From the IMG/VR virus record IMGVR_UViG_3300022752_000301, positions 1 through 28,354 of that record: a DNA stretch of 28,354 nucleotides; one strand, written 5' to 3'. Position 1 is the first letter of the stretch. Every line of letters begins with the position of its first letter. A program made the position numbers and the translations under genes. Below, piece after piece: positions 19,724-27,922 of this stretch. This stretch comes from a virus. The notes under the pieces were generated by a model that was not told the DNA's origin, ran no database searches, and saw only the letters and a list, made by a program, of their open reading frames with translations.

Positions 19724-20778
19724 GGTAATAGTCCGTAATCTACGACTTTATAGCCGTCATCGAGGGTTTTAACTGCATAAGGAAACACTTGCTCTACTTC
19801 TTGTGCCATGACACCAACATGGATGCCATCACCTGCTAATGGGTGAGATTTGACCTCATCAACATATTCAAAGCTGTAAAGAGTCAACCCGTTAGCCATT
19901 ATTCCTACAGGTTTAATATTTTCTTTCAAACGCATATCGGAATATTTCATAATTCCAGCACCAGCAAGCCCCATTAATCCTTGATTTAGGTTAGCTTGGG
20001 CGGCTTGTTTAGCGTTAAAGTCACCCATTTGGGCGTTGTATCCCATCTGTGATGCAGCCAATAAGTCAGGGCCTTGCGTTGTTGCTTGGTTAAACGAATT
20101 AACAAATTGTGGGCCTTGTACTTGTGAACCTGTACGAACCGCAGATAAAGTATTAATTGGTTCATTTCTTTGATATGCTAATTCTCCAAAAGCTGATGCT
20201 CTTGCACGATTTCCAACATCAAATCCTTGTGTTGTTGCACCTAGCAATAAATCGTTTTGTTTTTGGTCAAAATTGCGAATGGCTCGGTCATAAGCCTCAG
20301 AGCCTAGTTGAATACCTTGATTGGCTAATTGTTGCTCTAATCTTTCTTTACTTTGTGCCATTTGTGGGGCAAGGCGTTGCATATAAGCATCTTGATAAGA
20401 CTGACTAGGATTAAACCCTGTGCTTGGTAATTTGCTTGTATCAAACGGGCTTGCCAACATATTCTCAACATAGCCTAAACCTTGACCTGCAAGTCTGCCT
20501 AAACCAATACTAGCTTGGTTTTGATAATCAAGAATTTGTTGCTGTTCAGGGCTTAATGCTTGTGTAGCAGTCCAAGTAGGATTGCCGTATGGGTCAGCAC
20601 CAGTAATATCATACTTAAGACTGCCATAGGGCGTGACTTGATTAACCCGATTAGCCGCAGTTGCAATTCGTGCAGCATTTACATTTTCTTCCGCAGTTAC
20701 TCTCGCAGCCCCCGTATAATCAGGGGGTGCAGGGGCACTTGGAGCAGGCCCTAATCCTAAAAATCCACCACCACCCAT
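19720..20778 (-). CDS. Ejection-type virion protein with short C-terminal S74 chaperone domain
   Basis: A 352-residue protein. The N-terminal 20 residues are Gly/Pro/Ala-rich, followed by NQVTPYGSLKYDITG and ATQALSPEQQQILDYQNQAS, a pattern of podovirus internal or adaptor proteins. Residues 280-352 form an S74 intramolecular chaperone: SDMRLKENIK with the Ser280/Lys285 catalytic pair, FEYVDEV, and HVGVMAQEVEQVFPYAV. S74 domains normally self-cleave after assisting trimer folding of fibres or spikes. This copy ends right at VVDYGLLP and lacks the usual helical tail. It overlaps the next ATG (ATGA). Function as internal protein or fibre is undecided. Confidence 0.75.
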   Translation of the reverse strand: MGGGGFLGLGPAPSAPAPPDYTGAARVTAEENVNAARIATAANRVNQVTPYGSLKYDITGADPYGNPTWTATQALSPEQQQILDYQNQASIGLGRLAGQGLGYVENMLASPFDTSKLPSTGFNPSQSYQDAYMQRLAPQMAQSKERLEQQLANQGIQLGSEAYDRAIRNFDQKQNDLLLGATTQGFDVGNRARASAFGELAYQRNEPINTLSAVRTGSQVQGPQFVNSFNQATTQGPDLLAASQMGYNAQMGDFNAKQAAQANLNQGLMGLAGAGIMKYSDMRLKENIKPVGIMANGLTLYSFEYVDEVKSHPLAGDGIHVGVMAQEVEQVFPYAVKTLDDGYKVVDYGLLP

Positions 20779-20779
20779 A

Positions 20780-21214
20780 CTATTCTCCCTTGTTTAAAGA
20801 GCATCGGATGTTTAAAAACCGACACTCCTCTTTTTTCATAGCCATAATCACTAAATCACCACTCATGTGGGCATCAGGTATTTCAGCTACAACCTTAAAG
20901 CCCAAATGTCGGTTTAACTTTAGGGCATCTGTGTTATCAGCACAGATTTGCCCTAGTATAACGCTAAGTCCAAGTTTATTAAAGGGGTAATCAAATACCG
21001 CCCATATAAAATCTTTACTAGCCCAATGCTCACCAACACTACCAATATGAATCTCACAAGCCTTTGGCATAAAATTGGTATAACCCGCTACTGCTACCAA
21101 ATTGCCGTCTTTTAACTGCCCGATACATTGGGTGGTTTCAGGTAAGGGAAAGTTAAGGATTCGAACTAACCATTCCCCCAAATAGCGTTGGTTTTCAGTC
21201 GTAACTTGTCGCAT
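20780..21214 (-). CDS. GNAT-family acetyltransferase
   Basis: A 144-residue GNAT fold protein. The core is WASKDFIWAVFDYPFNKLGL then SVILGQICADNTDALKLNRH and LGFKVVAEI, matching the acetyl-CoA-binding motif A and the N-x-x-[AS]-x-x-[LF]-x-x-x-x-G-F region of the family. The end is VIMAMKKEECRFLNIRCSLN. Phages often carry such a gene among head/tail genes; possible targets are virion proteins, host proteins or DNA-related factors. It lies one base before the stop-adjacent stabilisation gene. The catalytic pocket residues appear intact, but no substrate is known. Confidence 0.85.
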   Translation of the reverse strand: MRQVTTENQRYLGEWLVRILNFPLPETTQCIGQLKDGNLVAVAGYTNFMPKACEIHIGSVGEHWASKDFIWAVFDYPFNKLGLSVILGQICADNTDALKLNRHLGFKVVAEIPDAHMSGDLVIMAMKKEECRFLNIRCSLNKGE

Positions 21215-22981
21215 TTACAGAACAGCACCCCTTTCCATTACATAGTCTGTACTAGCCCACCGCACATCAATATCTTGCGTTGCAATACTTAAAATAATAC
21301 CTGCTGCATAACCTATACCTGTCACGCCTTGCCATTGTTTAGAGATTGTGTTTCCACCGCCCCAATCAAAGTCATCCCATGTAGAAGTATCCCAAACACC
21401 CACAGAAATTAAGGCAGGGTTAAAACTAACCTGTCCAACATTGTTTTGGGTGTCAAAATCGGTGTTTATACCGCATAAAACTGTCGGTGTGCCATTATCG
21501 GTAAAGAGGATAGGGCGTACCATAGTAAATCGTTTTAACTGCCCTCTAGCGTCAAAATAGCTATACGCCTGTTGGCAAGAAGCCTTGATATTGGTGTCAT
21601 TATCTGACAGTCCATCCCAAAATTTACCAACAAACCCATTACCCCCAAAATACATATCTTCGTCATAAACCTCAAAACAAGTGGCATTGATGTTAGTAAA
21701 ACTAGCCCAAGCCTTAGTGATGTTGTGCATGACATACTGTTGTTGACCACCAATTACAGGAATATTTAATATCAACATATTCTGTTTAGCGTAATAGTGG
21801 ATTTGCCAACCAAATTCTGCGTTATAAAGGTCTGCGGCTTCGCTTACAGCATTGTATATCTTGTCGGTAATGTTAATTCGGGGGTCTAATCGAGAGGATT
21901 GCAACGCACCTGCCAAAGGTACGATTCCGTCTTGGGTAATTAGCAATAAATCTCCACCAAATTTAAAGAAACATCGTCTAGCAAAGACTTGACCTAATTG
22001 CCATACACCAATTAATGACCAATCGGTAGGGTCGGATGGGTCAGAACCTTTAAAAACAATAGCTTCTCCGTTACTTGTAACAAAAACAGCGTAATCATCA
22101 ACTCCGTAACCTGCGTCTAGTGTCCAAGTACCCATTGCCATGATGTAACCACCATTGCGAGCAATAGCACCTAATGGGTAGGAAGTTGCAGCACCACTAA
22201 TAGCGTTAACACTTAAATACCAAAAATTTAAAGTATTTTCTTCTACAAAATAAAGGCGGTCTTTATGCAAATTAACATGAATTAGGTTACTAGAATCTAC
22301 ACCAGTAATGAATTTAGCAACTGTATATGACCCTAATGGGCTTGCAGGGCTAGTAGCTGGGGCTGATAGTGCTGTATAAGTAAAAGTCGTGCTGTTGGTC
22401 ACAGTAATTTTAAATGTGCCGTTATAAGCAGCAGGGCTTGCACCCGTTATAGTGACTTGATTACCTGTTACAAGACCATGTGCCGAGCTAGTTACTAAGG
22501 TGCAAGTAGTTCCTGACCTTGTTAAGTTACTTATTGTTTGGGCGGTGCTAATAGTGGCGTATTTAACCCAATTTGTACCATCATAAATTAGGGCGGCATC
22601 TGTTCCGTTGACTGCAACTAAGAAGTTACCCCCTGTAGTAGAGTCGTTTACATACTGCCATCGGTCACTCCCTAATCCTGTCACAGCAGAAGTTGCCACG
22701 CCACCACTAGAAACATCATAAATGACGCTACCAGCCGCAGCAAATAATTTACTAGTACTACCGCCTGAATACTGCATTAGGGTATCAACTTGCCCAGTAA
22801 TGCCTGTGGCAAATTGGGTATAGCCTTTTCTAAGCTGTATCTGTGATGGGGTAGGGTAAAAGTTATTAAGAACCACCGCATCTAAGGGGTTCATTTCAGC
22901 GACAGAATCCCTAGCGTTCCAACCACCAATCGGGGCGGCAACGGAAGCGGTAACTGCCCGTCTTTGTTGAGCTACCGCCAT
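21215..22981 (-). CDS. Tail/head DNA-stabilisation-type protein with FCCH-like domain
   Basis: A 588-residue structural protein. Residues 15-60 (APIGGWNARDSVAEMNPLDA, VVLNNFYPTPSQIQLRKGYT) are the typical start of phage stabilisation/tail proteins that close the head or extend the tail tube. The middle is beta-propeller-like (LFAAAGSVIYDV, FLVAVNGTDAALIYDG). Residues 150-221 hold the Ig-like module AHGLVTGNQVTITGASPAAY shared with the fibre at 15638-16501. The C-terminus is beta-rich. It follows the homing-endonuclease insertion, and its start at 22981 is just left of the HNH promoter. Exact position in the tail is inferred. Confidence 0.75.
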   Translation of the reverse strand: MAVAQQRRAVTASVAAPIGGWNARDSVAEMNPLDAVVLNNFYPTPSQIQLRKGYTQFATGITGQVDTLMQYSGGSTSKLFAAAGSVIYDVSSGGVATSAVTGLGSDRWQYVNDSTTGGNFLVAVNGTDAALIYDGTNWVKYATISTAQTISNLTRSGTTCTLVTSSAHGLVTGNQVTITGASPAAYNGTFKITVTNSTTFTYTALSAPATSPASPLGSYTVAKFITGVDSSNLIHVNLHKDRLYFVEENTLNFWYLSVNAISGAATSYPLGAIARNGGYIMAMGTWTLDAGYGVDDYAVFVTSNGEAIVFKGSDPSDPTDWSLIGVWQLGQVFARRCFFKFGGDLLLITQDGIVPLAGALQSSRLDPRINITDKIYNAVSEAADLYNAEFGWQIHYYAKQNMLILNIPVIGGQQQYVMHNITKAWASFTNINATCFEVYDEDMYFGGNGFVGKFWDGLSDNDTNIKASCQQAYSYFDARGQLKRFTMVRPILFTDNGTPTVLCGINTDFDTQNNVGQVSFNPALISVGVWDTSTWDDFDWGGGNTISKQWQGVTGIGYAAGIILSIATQDIDVRWASTDYVMERGAVL

Positions 22982-22989
22982 GTTATAAT
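22981..22989 (+). promoter_or_regulatory. Extended -10 promoter of the HNH gene
   Basis: TGTTATAAT (22981-22989) combines a TGN extension with a perfect TATAAT. No good -35 is present, as is usual for extended -10 promoters. The predicted start is near 22996, with CGGAG at 23008-23012 six bases before the ATG at 23019. It lets the inserted gene be expressed against the late transcript. Confidence 0.6.
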
Positions 22990-23018
22990 ATCCCCATATT
23001 GTGATAACGGAGATTCTT

Positions 23019-23501
23019 ATGGAAGAATGGCGTGATGTTGTTGGATTTAAAGGTTTGTATGAAGTTTCTAATCATGGAAATGTTCGTTCCTTTAAAAAGA
23101 AAAAACTTAAAAAAATTAGCGTTGATAAAAAACTTAATCGACCTTTTGTAAACCTTTGGAAAGAAAACAAGCCATATGTTCGAAAACCACATAAACTTGT
23201 TCTTGAAGCATTTGTTAGTGTTTGCCCTGAAGGAATGGAAGGTTGCCATAACGATGGAAACTCTTTCAATAACCATGTTGAAAATTTGCGTTGGGATACT
23301 CACAAAAATAACATTCTTGATAAGTTTGGACATAACACCAGTAATAGTGGAGAACGCTGTAATTGGGCTAAATTGAAACAATTTCAAGTTGATGCCATTC
23401 GTAAGGACAATAGAATTCAACGCATTATTGCGGAAGAATATGGCGTAAAACAAAGCCTTATTAGTCGAATTAAAAATGGCATTCGCTGGAAACATCATTA
23501 A
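23019..23501 (+). CDS. Free-standing HNH homing endonuclease (NUMOD4-HNH)
   Basis: A 160-residue homing endonuclease. NUMOD4-like EEWRDVVGFKGLYEVSNHGN is at residues 2-21, then HNH motifs PHKLVLEAFV, GCHNDGNSFNNHVENLRW (H/N/N), then a C-terminal helix-turn-helix (IIAEEYGVKQSLISRIKNG). The start at 23019 has CGGAG upstream; an in-frame GTG at 23001 precedes that site and is unlikely. It is the only plus-strand gene inside the late block and its last 4 bases overlap the convergent adaptor gene. Such genes spread by cutting a recipient genome lacking them. A mobile insertion is therefore likely. Confidence 0.9.
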   Translation: MEEWRDVVGFKGLYEVSNHGNVRSFKKKKLKKISVDKKLNRPFVNLWKENKPYVRKPHKLVLEAFVSVCPEGMEGCHNDGNSFNNHVENLRWDTHKNNILDKFGHNTSNSGERCNWAKLKQFQVDAIRKDNRIQRIIAEEYGVKQSLISRIKNGIRWKHH

Positions 23502-24421
23502 GTCCCATAGCCAGTGTCTGGAATGTTAGCGTAACCAATTAAGACTTTGCTTGGGTATGGTGCAAACGATAGGGTAGCAGAGCCTTTGTCGTTGGCTTTA
23601 GCAACATTCAAATAGCGGAAATAATCAGCTTGTAGGGAAGTAGTATCAAACCCTTTAATTTGGAAATACTTAAGTTTTGTACCTAAAACCAAGACTGTAT
23701 CGTCAAATATGGTCGTATCGGTATCTACAGTAAAGCTGTTTTTAACTGCATCAGCAGCACTTCTTGCCCAGCCTTTTGAGCGGTACTCAAAACCTAAATA
23801 CTCATTTGTATTATATGGTGGCCAAATTTGGAACTTATCGCCTAGAATACGCCACCTAATGCGAGGGCCTGTCGAGATATAACCCGACTTTAGCCATTGC
23901 CATTGTTGGGCATCTTCAGGGCCTAGCATTTGCCAATGTTTTGTCTTATTCCAATGAGTATTGTCTGTAATGGTTTCAAAATCATTGGGTAAAGGGTACT
24001 TAGTTTGCGAAAAGGTAAAAGTTACGCTTGTATATGTACCACTAGCTAACTGACTCATAACAATGGTCGATAAACCTGTGCCAGAGTTGTAAGTTACGCT
24101 TGACACATAGGTATCTTGGTTAATGCCTGTTCCTGTAATGGTGTAATTGCTATTTAGGGCTGTAGCGTCACCTGTAACAATAATGTTATAACTAGCGTTG
24201 CTAACTGTATTGCCTGTAAAGGTTTGTGCATCGGTATAAAACCGATACTCCAACTGTAGAGCTTGCCAATCATATTCTTTTACCAAGTCATAGCCTTGAC
24301 GATTCATTAGGGCTAGAACCTGTTGAACATCCTGATTAGTATTACCCGCCACATAGGTAGGAATAGCAAGGTTTAGCTCGCTAGTGGTCTGCTGAACAAG
24401 TTGGAGCATCGTTGATGACAT
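23498..24421 (-). CDS. Head-tail adaptor / tail-completion protein
   Basis: A 307-residue protein. The N-terminal helical part TMLQLVQQTTSELNLAIPTY, QQVLALMNRQGYDLVKEYDW and the later YPLPNDFETITDNTHWNKTK and LGPEDAQQWQWLKSG are hallmarks of a common phage connector-type family. A beta-rich insertion occurs at about residues 68-138. The C-terminus (FEYRSKGWARSA, FDDTVLVLGTKLKYFQIKGF) completes it. It likely joins the portal to the tail. It lies one base after the gene for the coiled-coil protein. The insertion of the HNH gene just downstream did not disrupt it. Exact role is inferred from family resemblance. Confidence 0.75.
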   Translation of the reverse strand: MSSTMLQLVQQTTSELNLAIPTYVAGNTNQDVQQVLALMNRQGYDLVKEYDWQALQLEYRFYTDAQTFTGNTVSNASYNIIVTGDATALNSNYTITGTGINQDTYVSSVTYNSGTGLSTIVMSQLASGTYTSVTFTFSQTKYPLPNDFETITDNTHWNKTKHWQMLGPEDAQQWQWLKSGYISTGPRIRWRILGDKFQIWPPYNTNEYLGFEYRSKGWARSAADAVKNSFTVDTDTTIFDDTVLVLGTKLKYFQIKGFDTTSLQADYFRYLNVAKANDKGSATLSFAPYPSKVLIGYANIPDTGYGT

Positions 24422-24422
24422 A

Positions 24423-25064
24423 TTAGACTTTCTCTACGACCTTTGGTTTACGAGTTTTTTTCTCACCAACTGCCGCAAGTACAGCCGCCATTTGTTCTTG
24501 CATTAGGGCGAGCTTCGCATCAGTTTCAGCCTTCATTTTAGCAGTTTCCTCGTCTTTTTTGGCAAGTTCTTGCTTTAACTGATTAATTTCTTCATCCCGT
24601 TTACTAGCGTCTGCGGTTTCGGAAGCAAGGTTTAAATAGCTTTTAGCCTTGTCCCTAAATGAATGAGGTTGCATACCCGCAATCATTCCAATACGCTGTA
24701 ACTGGTAATCTGAAGCATTAGCAATAGATTCGACTGTATAAAACTTGATACCTTTTAACTCTTGGGCTTGGGATTGACTAATTAAAGTCCATTGTTCTAA
24801 AGGTGTGCCCATCATATCGCTACTAGAGTCTTGGGTTGCCTGATATTGAAGCCATTGCTTTGGAAAGCGTTGTTTATGGCTATCCCTTGCATAAGTGTCA
24901 ATTTCGGTTAAGTTATCTCCAGCGACCATAATGCGTACAAAGTCAAAGTCTTTGAATATAGGTCTGCCAGCTTCGCTTGATTCGTGTTCTAGTTGAACGG
25001 CTCGCTTGTAAAACTTAACTGCCAAGCGTGAATCTGCGTCTTGGTTATCGCTATCTATTGCCAT
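24423..25064 (-). CDS. Conserved structural-cluster protein with C-terminal coiled coil
   Basis: A 213-residue protein. Residues 1-150 contain VKFYKRAVQLEHESSEAGRP, DFDFVRIMVAGDNLTEIDTY, QRFPKQWLQYQ, GTPLEQWTLIS and YQLQRIGMIAGMQPHSFRDK, a strongly conserved set that I recall from many phage capsid clusters without a known role. Residues 155-200 form a heptad coiled coil (INQLKQELAKKDEETAKMKA), and the end is Lys-rich. AGGAG precedes the ATG. A minor head protein or an assembly factor is likely. It follows a terminator, so its transcript is either read-through or from a separate promoter. Confidence 0.7.
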   Translation of the reverse strand: MAIDSDNQDADSRLAVKFYKRAVQLEHESSEAGRPIFKDFDFVRIMVAGDNLTEIDTYARDSHKQRFPKQWLQYQATQDSSSDMMGTPLEQWTLISQSQAQELKGIKFYTVESIANASDYQLQRIGMIAGMQPHSFRDKAKSYLNLASETADASKRDEEINQLKQELAKKDEETAKMKAETDAKLALMQEQMAAVLAAVGEKKTRKPKVVEKV

Positions 25065-25090
25065 GTAATGCTCCTAAGTGGTTAGGGTTA

Positions 25091-25127
25091 AAAGAAAAAA
25101 GGGCTACCCAATTAAGAGTAACCCTTT
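25091..25127 (-). terminator. Rho-independent terminator between head-protein and downstream genes
   Basis: On minus, AAAGGGTTAC (25127-25118) pairs with GTAGCCCTTT (25107-25098) over 10 bases, with one G-U pair and a 10-base loop, followed by TTTTTTC. On plus a shorter U-run also follows, so it could stop transcripts both ways. It should reduce transcription beyond the capsid genes. Confidence 0.75.
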
Positions 25128-25147
25128 GTTTTTACTACAAAAGTGTA

Positions 25148-25456
25148 TTAAACACTAGCCTTGCTGAACCAACCATAATCGCCTGATGCCATAGAAGCAC
25201 CTGACAAGTATGTGCCTGTAGCACCCAAAGTTACTTGGAATGTTGAGGCGTTGATGATGCAAGTTGCAGCAGATGCCGCAATTGCTACACCCGCTTGTGC
25301 AAACACATAACGAAAGCCATCATTTCCAAAAGTTTGTGTTCCCAAGGGAGCAAACGCTGGAATGTCAATAGCAGTAGTGCCTGCTGTGTATGAAAAACTG
25401 TCAGGAGTGACATTGTTTAAATCAACTCCTGCAATAGGAAGAACTGAATAAGCCAT
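25148..25456 (-). CDS. Small head decoration-like protein, 102 residues
   Basis: The product is MAYSVLPIAGVDLNNVTPDS, then an Ala/Thr/Gly-rich beta-sheet protein ending YLSGASMASGDYGWFSKASV. Small size, lack of charge and position right after the major capsid gene suggest a decoration or capsid-stabilising protein. AAGGAAA precedes the ATG. A terminator follows the stop, so this and the capsid gene form the end of a strong transcription unit. No precise family is named. Confidence 0.65.
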   Translation of the reverse strand: MAYSVLPIAGVDLNNVTPDSFSYTAGTTAIDIPAFAPLGTQTFGNDGFRYVFAQAGVAIAASAATCIINASTFQVTLGATGTYLSGASMASGDYGWFSKASV

Positions 25457-25484
25457 GATAATTTCCTTTTTTTAGGTTAATTGA

Positions 25485-26459
25485 TTAAGTTGTCAAAAGA
25501 CCCTGCAACTGTGCGTTGCTTGTGGTCATATTGCCAGCAAATCCATACAATTTAACAATCGCATCTTGGTTAATGGCTTGACGCTCACCACCGATAGGTA
25601 CGAAATTACGCTCTTTGTGTGGGCGGAAGAAGATGTAATTGGTGTTCAAGAGATACATATAGTTTGTATTTTCTTGAGCCCCTATACCGCCTCCCAAAAC
25701 GACATCGGCACTCGTGCCTCCTCCGTAAAACTTAAGTGATGCAAAACCTGCTGCACCACTTTCTTCGGTAGTAATACGCTGAATCGCTTGTAATGCGTTT
25801 ACAAAGTACTGATACAAATTGTTACCAGCGATGTACAAGTCAGCCTTGTCTGTGCCACGAATCTGCTTAATAGCGGCTTCGGTCATCTTAGCAAGCATCG
25901 TTGCTGAAGTTGCACCTGTGGTAATTTGGTTACGCCAAAAGGTAAAGTTGGCACGATTAATACCACCATAAGTACCTGTGGTTGGGGAAACTGCTACTGC
26001 GGCAGCCAAACCATCCACATTCTTACCGCCATTACCTGTTCCGTCACCATACAAATCGCCTGAAATGCGGTTCAATAAACGGGCTTCAGAAACTTGCATA
26101 CGACCATCAATGAGGTCAATGATTGCTTCTTTAGAACTGTTTTGGAGCATTTCTAAACCACTCATGGTTACCGATGCAGCGTACTGAGCAATTTTGAACT
26201 GAGCGGCCGAGATTGGGCTATCAGGAGTAATGTTCAATACTTCATATCCGCTATAGGAACTAGCGTTGTTAGTAGTTGTGTCATCATAGAAAATTTCTTC
26301 CAAGATTACATTACCACCTGAAAATGGGCGTACATTGCCCTTAGAGTTAAGTCTTTGCAGAATCGCATTGTTCTGCGTTAAGTTATCAGCCAATTCACCG
26401 CTACGACTTTGAATGGTGGTAGCGATAATATCGGTGATTGCTGAGTTTGCAAATGCCAT
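25485..26459 (-). CDS. Major capsid protein
   Basis: A 324-residue capsid protein, a size typical for HK97-fold podovirus/siphovirus capsids. MAFANSAITDIIATTIQSRS, LNSKGNVRPFSGGNVILEEI, ASVTMSGLEMLQNSSKEAII and GDLYGDGTGNGGKNVDGLAA match a widespread capsid family (phi-C31 gp36-like as often labelled). The C-terminal YIFFRPHKERNFVPIGG and GFAGNMTTSNAQLQGLLTT are also characteristic. It follows the scaffold gene, as expected. AAAGGATA is the ribosome-binding site. Highly expressed late structural protein. Confidence 0.93.
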   Translation of the reverse strand: MAFANSAITDIIATTIQSRSGELADNLTQNNAILQRLNSKGNVRPFSGGNVILEEIFYDDTTTNNASSYSGYEVLNITPDSPISAAQFKIAQYAASVTMSGLEMLQNSSKEAIIDLIDGRMQVSEARLLNRISGDLYGDGTGNGGKNVDGLAAAVAVSPTTGTYGGINRANFTFWRNQITTGATSATMLAKMTEAAIKQIRGTDKADLYIAGNNLYQYFVNALQAIQRITTEESGAAGFASLKFYGGGTSADVVLGGGIGAQENTNYMYLLNTNYIFFRPHKERNFVPIGGERQAINQDAIVKLYGFAGNMTTSNAQLQGLLTT

Positions 26460-26482
26460 GATATATCCTTTATTAAGTTAAG

Positions 26483-27538
26483 TTAAAGCCTACCGCTCTC
26501 TGCATCGGCTAATCCAGCCATTAGTAGAGAACGCCTATCCTTTGCTTCGACTTTCGCTTGTGTTCCGTTAGGAGTAACGGATTTTGGGCTAACAGCCGTT
26601 GCTTTAGCTCGTGCTACTTGCTGGGATTGAGATGCTTGTTTTTTTGCAGAGGACAAGAGTCTATCTTGTTCAACTGCCCAAACTTCATCGTTCATCCTCA
26701 CAGCTTTCGTATAAGCCGTTTCAAGGTTTTGGGCCTTACCTAGCTCAAGTAGTTGAGCCATTTCTTCCCTCACCAAATCAAAGTGCGGAAACCGCTCTTT
26801 GTCGCTTCTTACTCGTTCAATTTCATTACTTAAACGAGCTTGTTCTTCTTGCTCAAACCGCCCTTTTATCGTGCTAACCTCTTGATTAACTTGATAAAGT
26901 TGTTGCATTAACTGTTGTGTATATGCGTCAACTGGTTGTTGCGGTTCATTACTTTCATTTAAGTTTACACCATAATCTCTTGCAAGTGTATGAAACATTT
27001 CTCTTTTTTGTTGAGGAGTTCCCTTTACAAGCATCATGTGGGCACGACCCAAGTTGTTTATCCATGCGGCAGGGTGTATTCCTTGTGATTGGAGTTCGGG
27101 GACAAACGGGTTAATTGCTTCCTCAAGAGCCTTTGCTCGTTCCGCTTCCGCTTTATATACGCTAACGCCCTTTTTAAACTCGTTCTCTCGTTGGTTAAGG
27201 TATTCAAGGTGTTTTTTGCTTTCATCTTTAGTTAATGTTTCTCCCTTGGCTATCTTATCCCATAGAGGTAAAAGGTCTTTCTTCCAAGTCGTAGGCTTTG
27301 GTATATTGCTACTCTCAGGCTGTTCTTCGGGCTGTTCGGGTTCATCCGTATCTTCTGCAACAGCCTCAATGCTCGTTTCCTCTGCCACCGCTTTATCTTC
27401 AGCGACAAACTGTCCCTTCTCATTGCGAGTAGGTTCGTCTTGAGGTATTTCCTCTTCCTCATGTTCCACCTCTTGAGGTTCGTCTTTTATTTCAACTTCA
27501 TTCATTGCTGCTTCCAACATCTCTCTGCGGTCTGCCAT
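26483..27538 (-). CDS. Capsid scaffolding protein
   Basis: A 351-residue, very acidic N-terminal protein (Glu/Asp-rich over residues 10-85: EEEIPQDEPTRNEKGQF), then coiled-coil regions (residues ~120-250, including QLMQQLYQVNQEVSTIKGRF) and a basic/Ala-rich C-terminal end. Scaffold proteins in this family of phages show this arrangement, are removed or ejected during maturation and bind capsid with their C-terminus. It lies immediately before the major capsid gene. An N-terminal protease domain was not seen. Assignment is by composition and position. Confidence 0.8.
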   Translation of the reverse strand: MADRREMLEAAMNEVEIKDEPQEVEHEEEEIPQDEPTRNEKGQFVAEDKAVAEETSIEAVAEDTDEPEQPEEQPESSNIPKPTTWKKDLLPLWDKIAKGETLTKDESKKHLEYLNQRENEFKKGVSVYKAEAERAKALEEAINPFVPELQSQGIHPAAWINNLGRAHMMLVKGTPQQKREMFHTLARDYGVNLNESNEPQQPVDAYTQQLMQQLYQVNQEVSTIKGRFEQEEQARLSNEIERVRSDKERFPHFDLVREEMAQLLELGKAQNLETAYTKAVRMNDEVWAVEQDRLLSSAKKQASQSQQVARAKATAVSPKSVTPNGTQAKVEAKDRRSLLMAGLADAESGRL

Positions 27539-27547
27539 GATTGCTCC

Positions 27548-27922
27548 TTAACGATAGTTTAATTTAGCGTAAGCAAGCTCGGCAATCTTGCGTTTACGGG
27601 CTTCTTTGTCTTTATGGCTTAATTCCACAGGCTTGTGTTGTTTTGGCACATCATTGCCTAATTCAATCATGCGGTGTTGTTTTAAATGGCTTCTATGGTG
27701 ACTTCGGCTACTAATCCAAGAACCATCTACTTGCGATACATAGCCTTCAATGTCTGACATAACCATTGGTGCTTCTTTGGCGGTCATCTCTTGCTTCTGC
27801 TTCCATGCTTCTTCAGCTTCAGGTGTACCTAGGGTAAACCCCCAAAAGTCTAAATAATGTTCTTTATCTGACTTAGTTACAACATGGTTGCTTTCAGAAT
27901 AACCACACTTAGGGCAAATCAT
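27548..27922 (-). CDS. Conserved small protein upstream of scaffold, CxxC motif
   Basis: A 124-residue protein. It begins MICPKCGYSESNHVVTKSD with one CxxC pair, and has DGSWISSRSHHRSHLKQHRM and IELGNDV in the middle, a set I recall in phage proteins located between portal and scaffold genes. The C-terminal 30 residues are basic. The ATG at 27922 has AGGAG six bases upstream, while an in-frame GTG at 27925 is too close; the ATG overlaps the previous stop (TGATG). A metal-binding or capsid-associated role is possible; function is unknown. Confidence 0.7.
   Translation of the reverse strand: MICPKCGYSESNHVVTKSDKEHYLDFWGFTLGTPEAEEAWKQKQEMTAKEAPMVMSDIEGYVSQVDGSWISSRSHHRSHLKQHRMIELGNDVPKQHKPVELSHKDKEARKRKIAELAYAKLNYR

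Noticed and set aside
21140-21175. tRNA T-arm-like GTTCGAATCC on minus
   Set aside because: No acceptor, D or anticodon arms can be placed around it, and it lies within the conserved GNAT coding sequence.
22983-23498. Long minus-strand ORF opposite the HNH gene
   Set aside because: Its translation is rich in Phe/Asn/Ile without a known domain; the plus strand encodes a clear NUMOD4-HNH protein.
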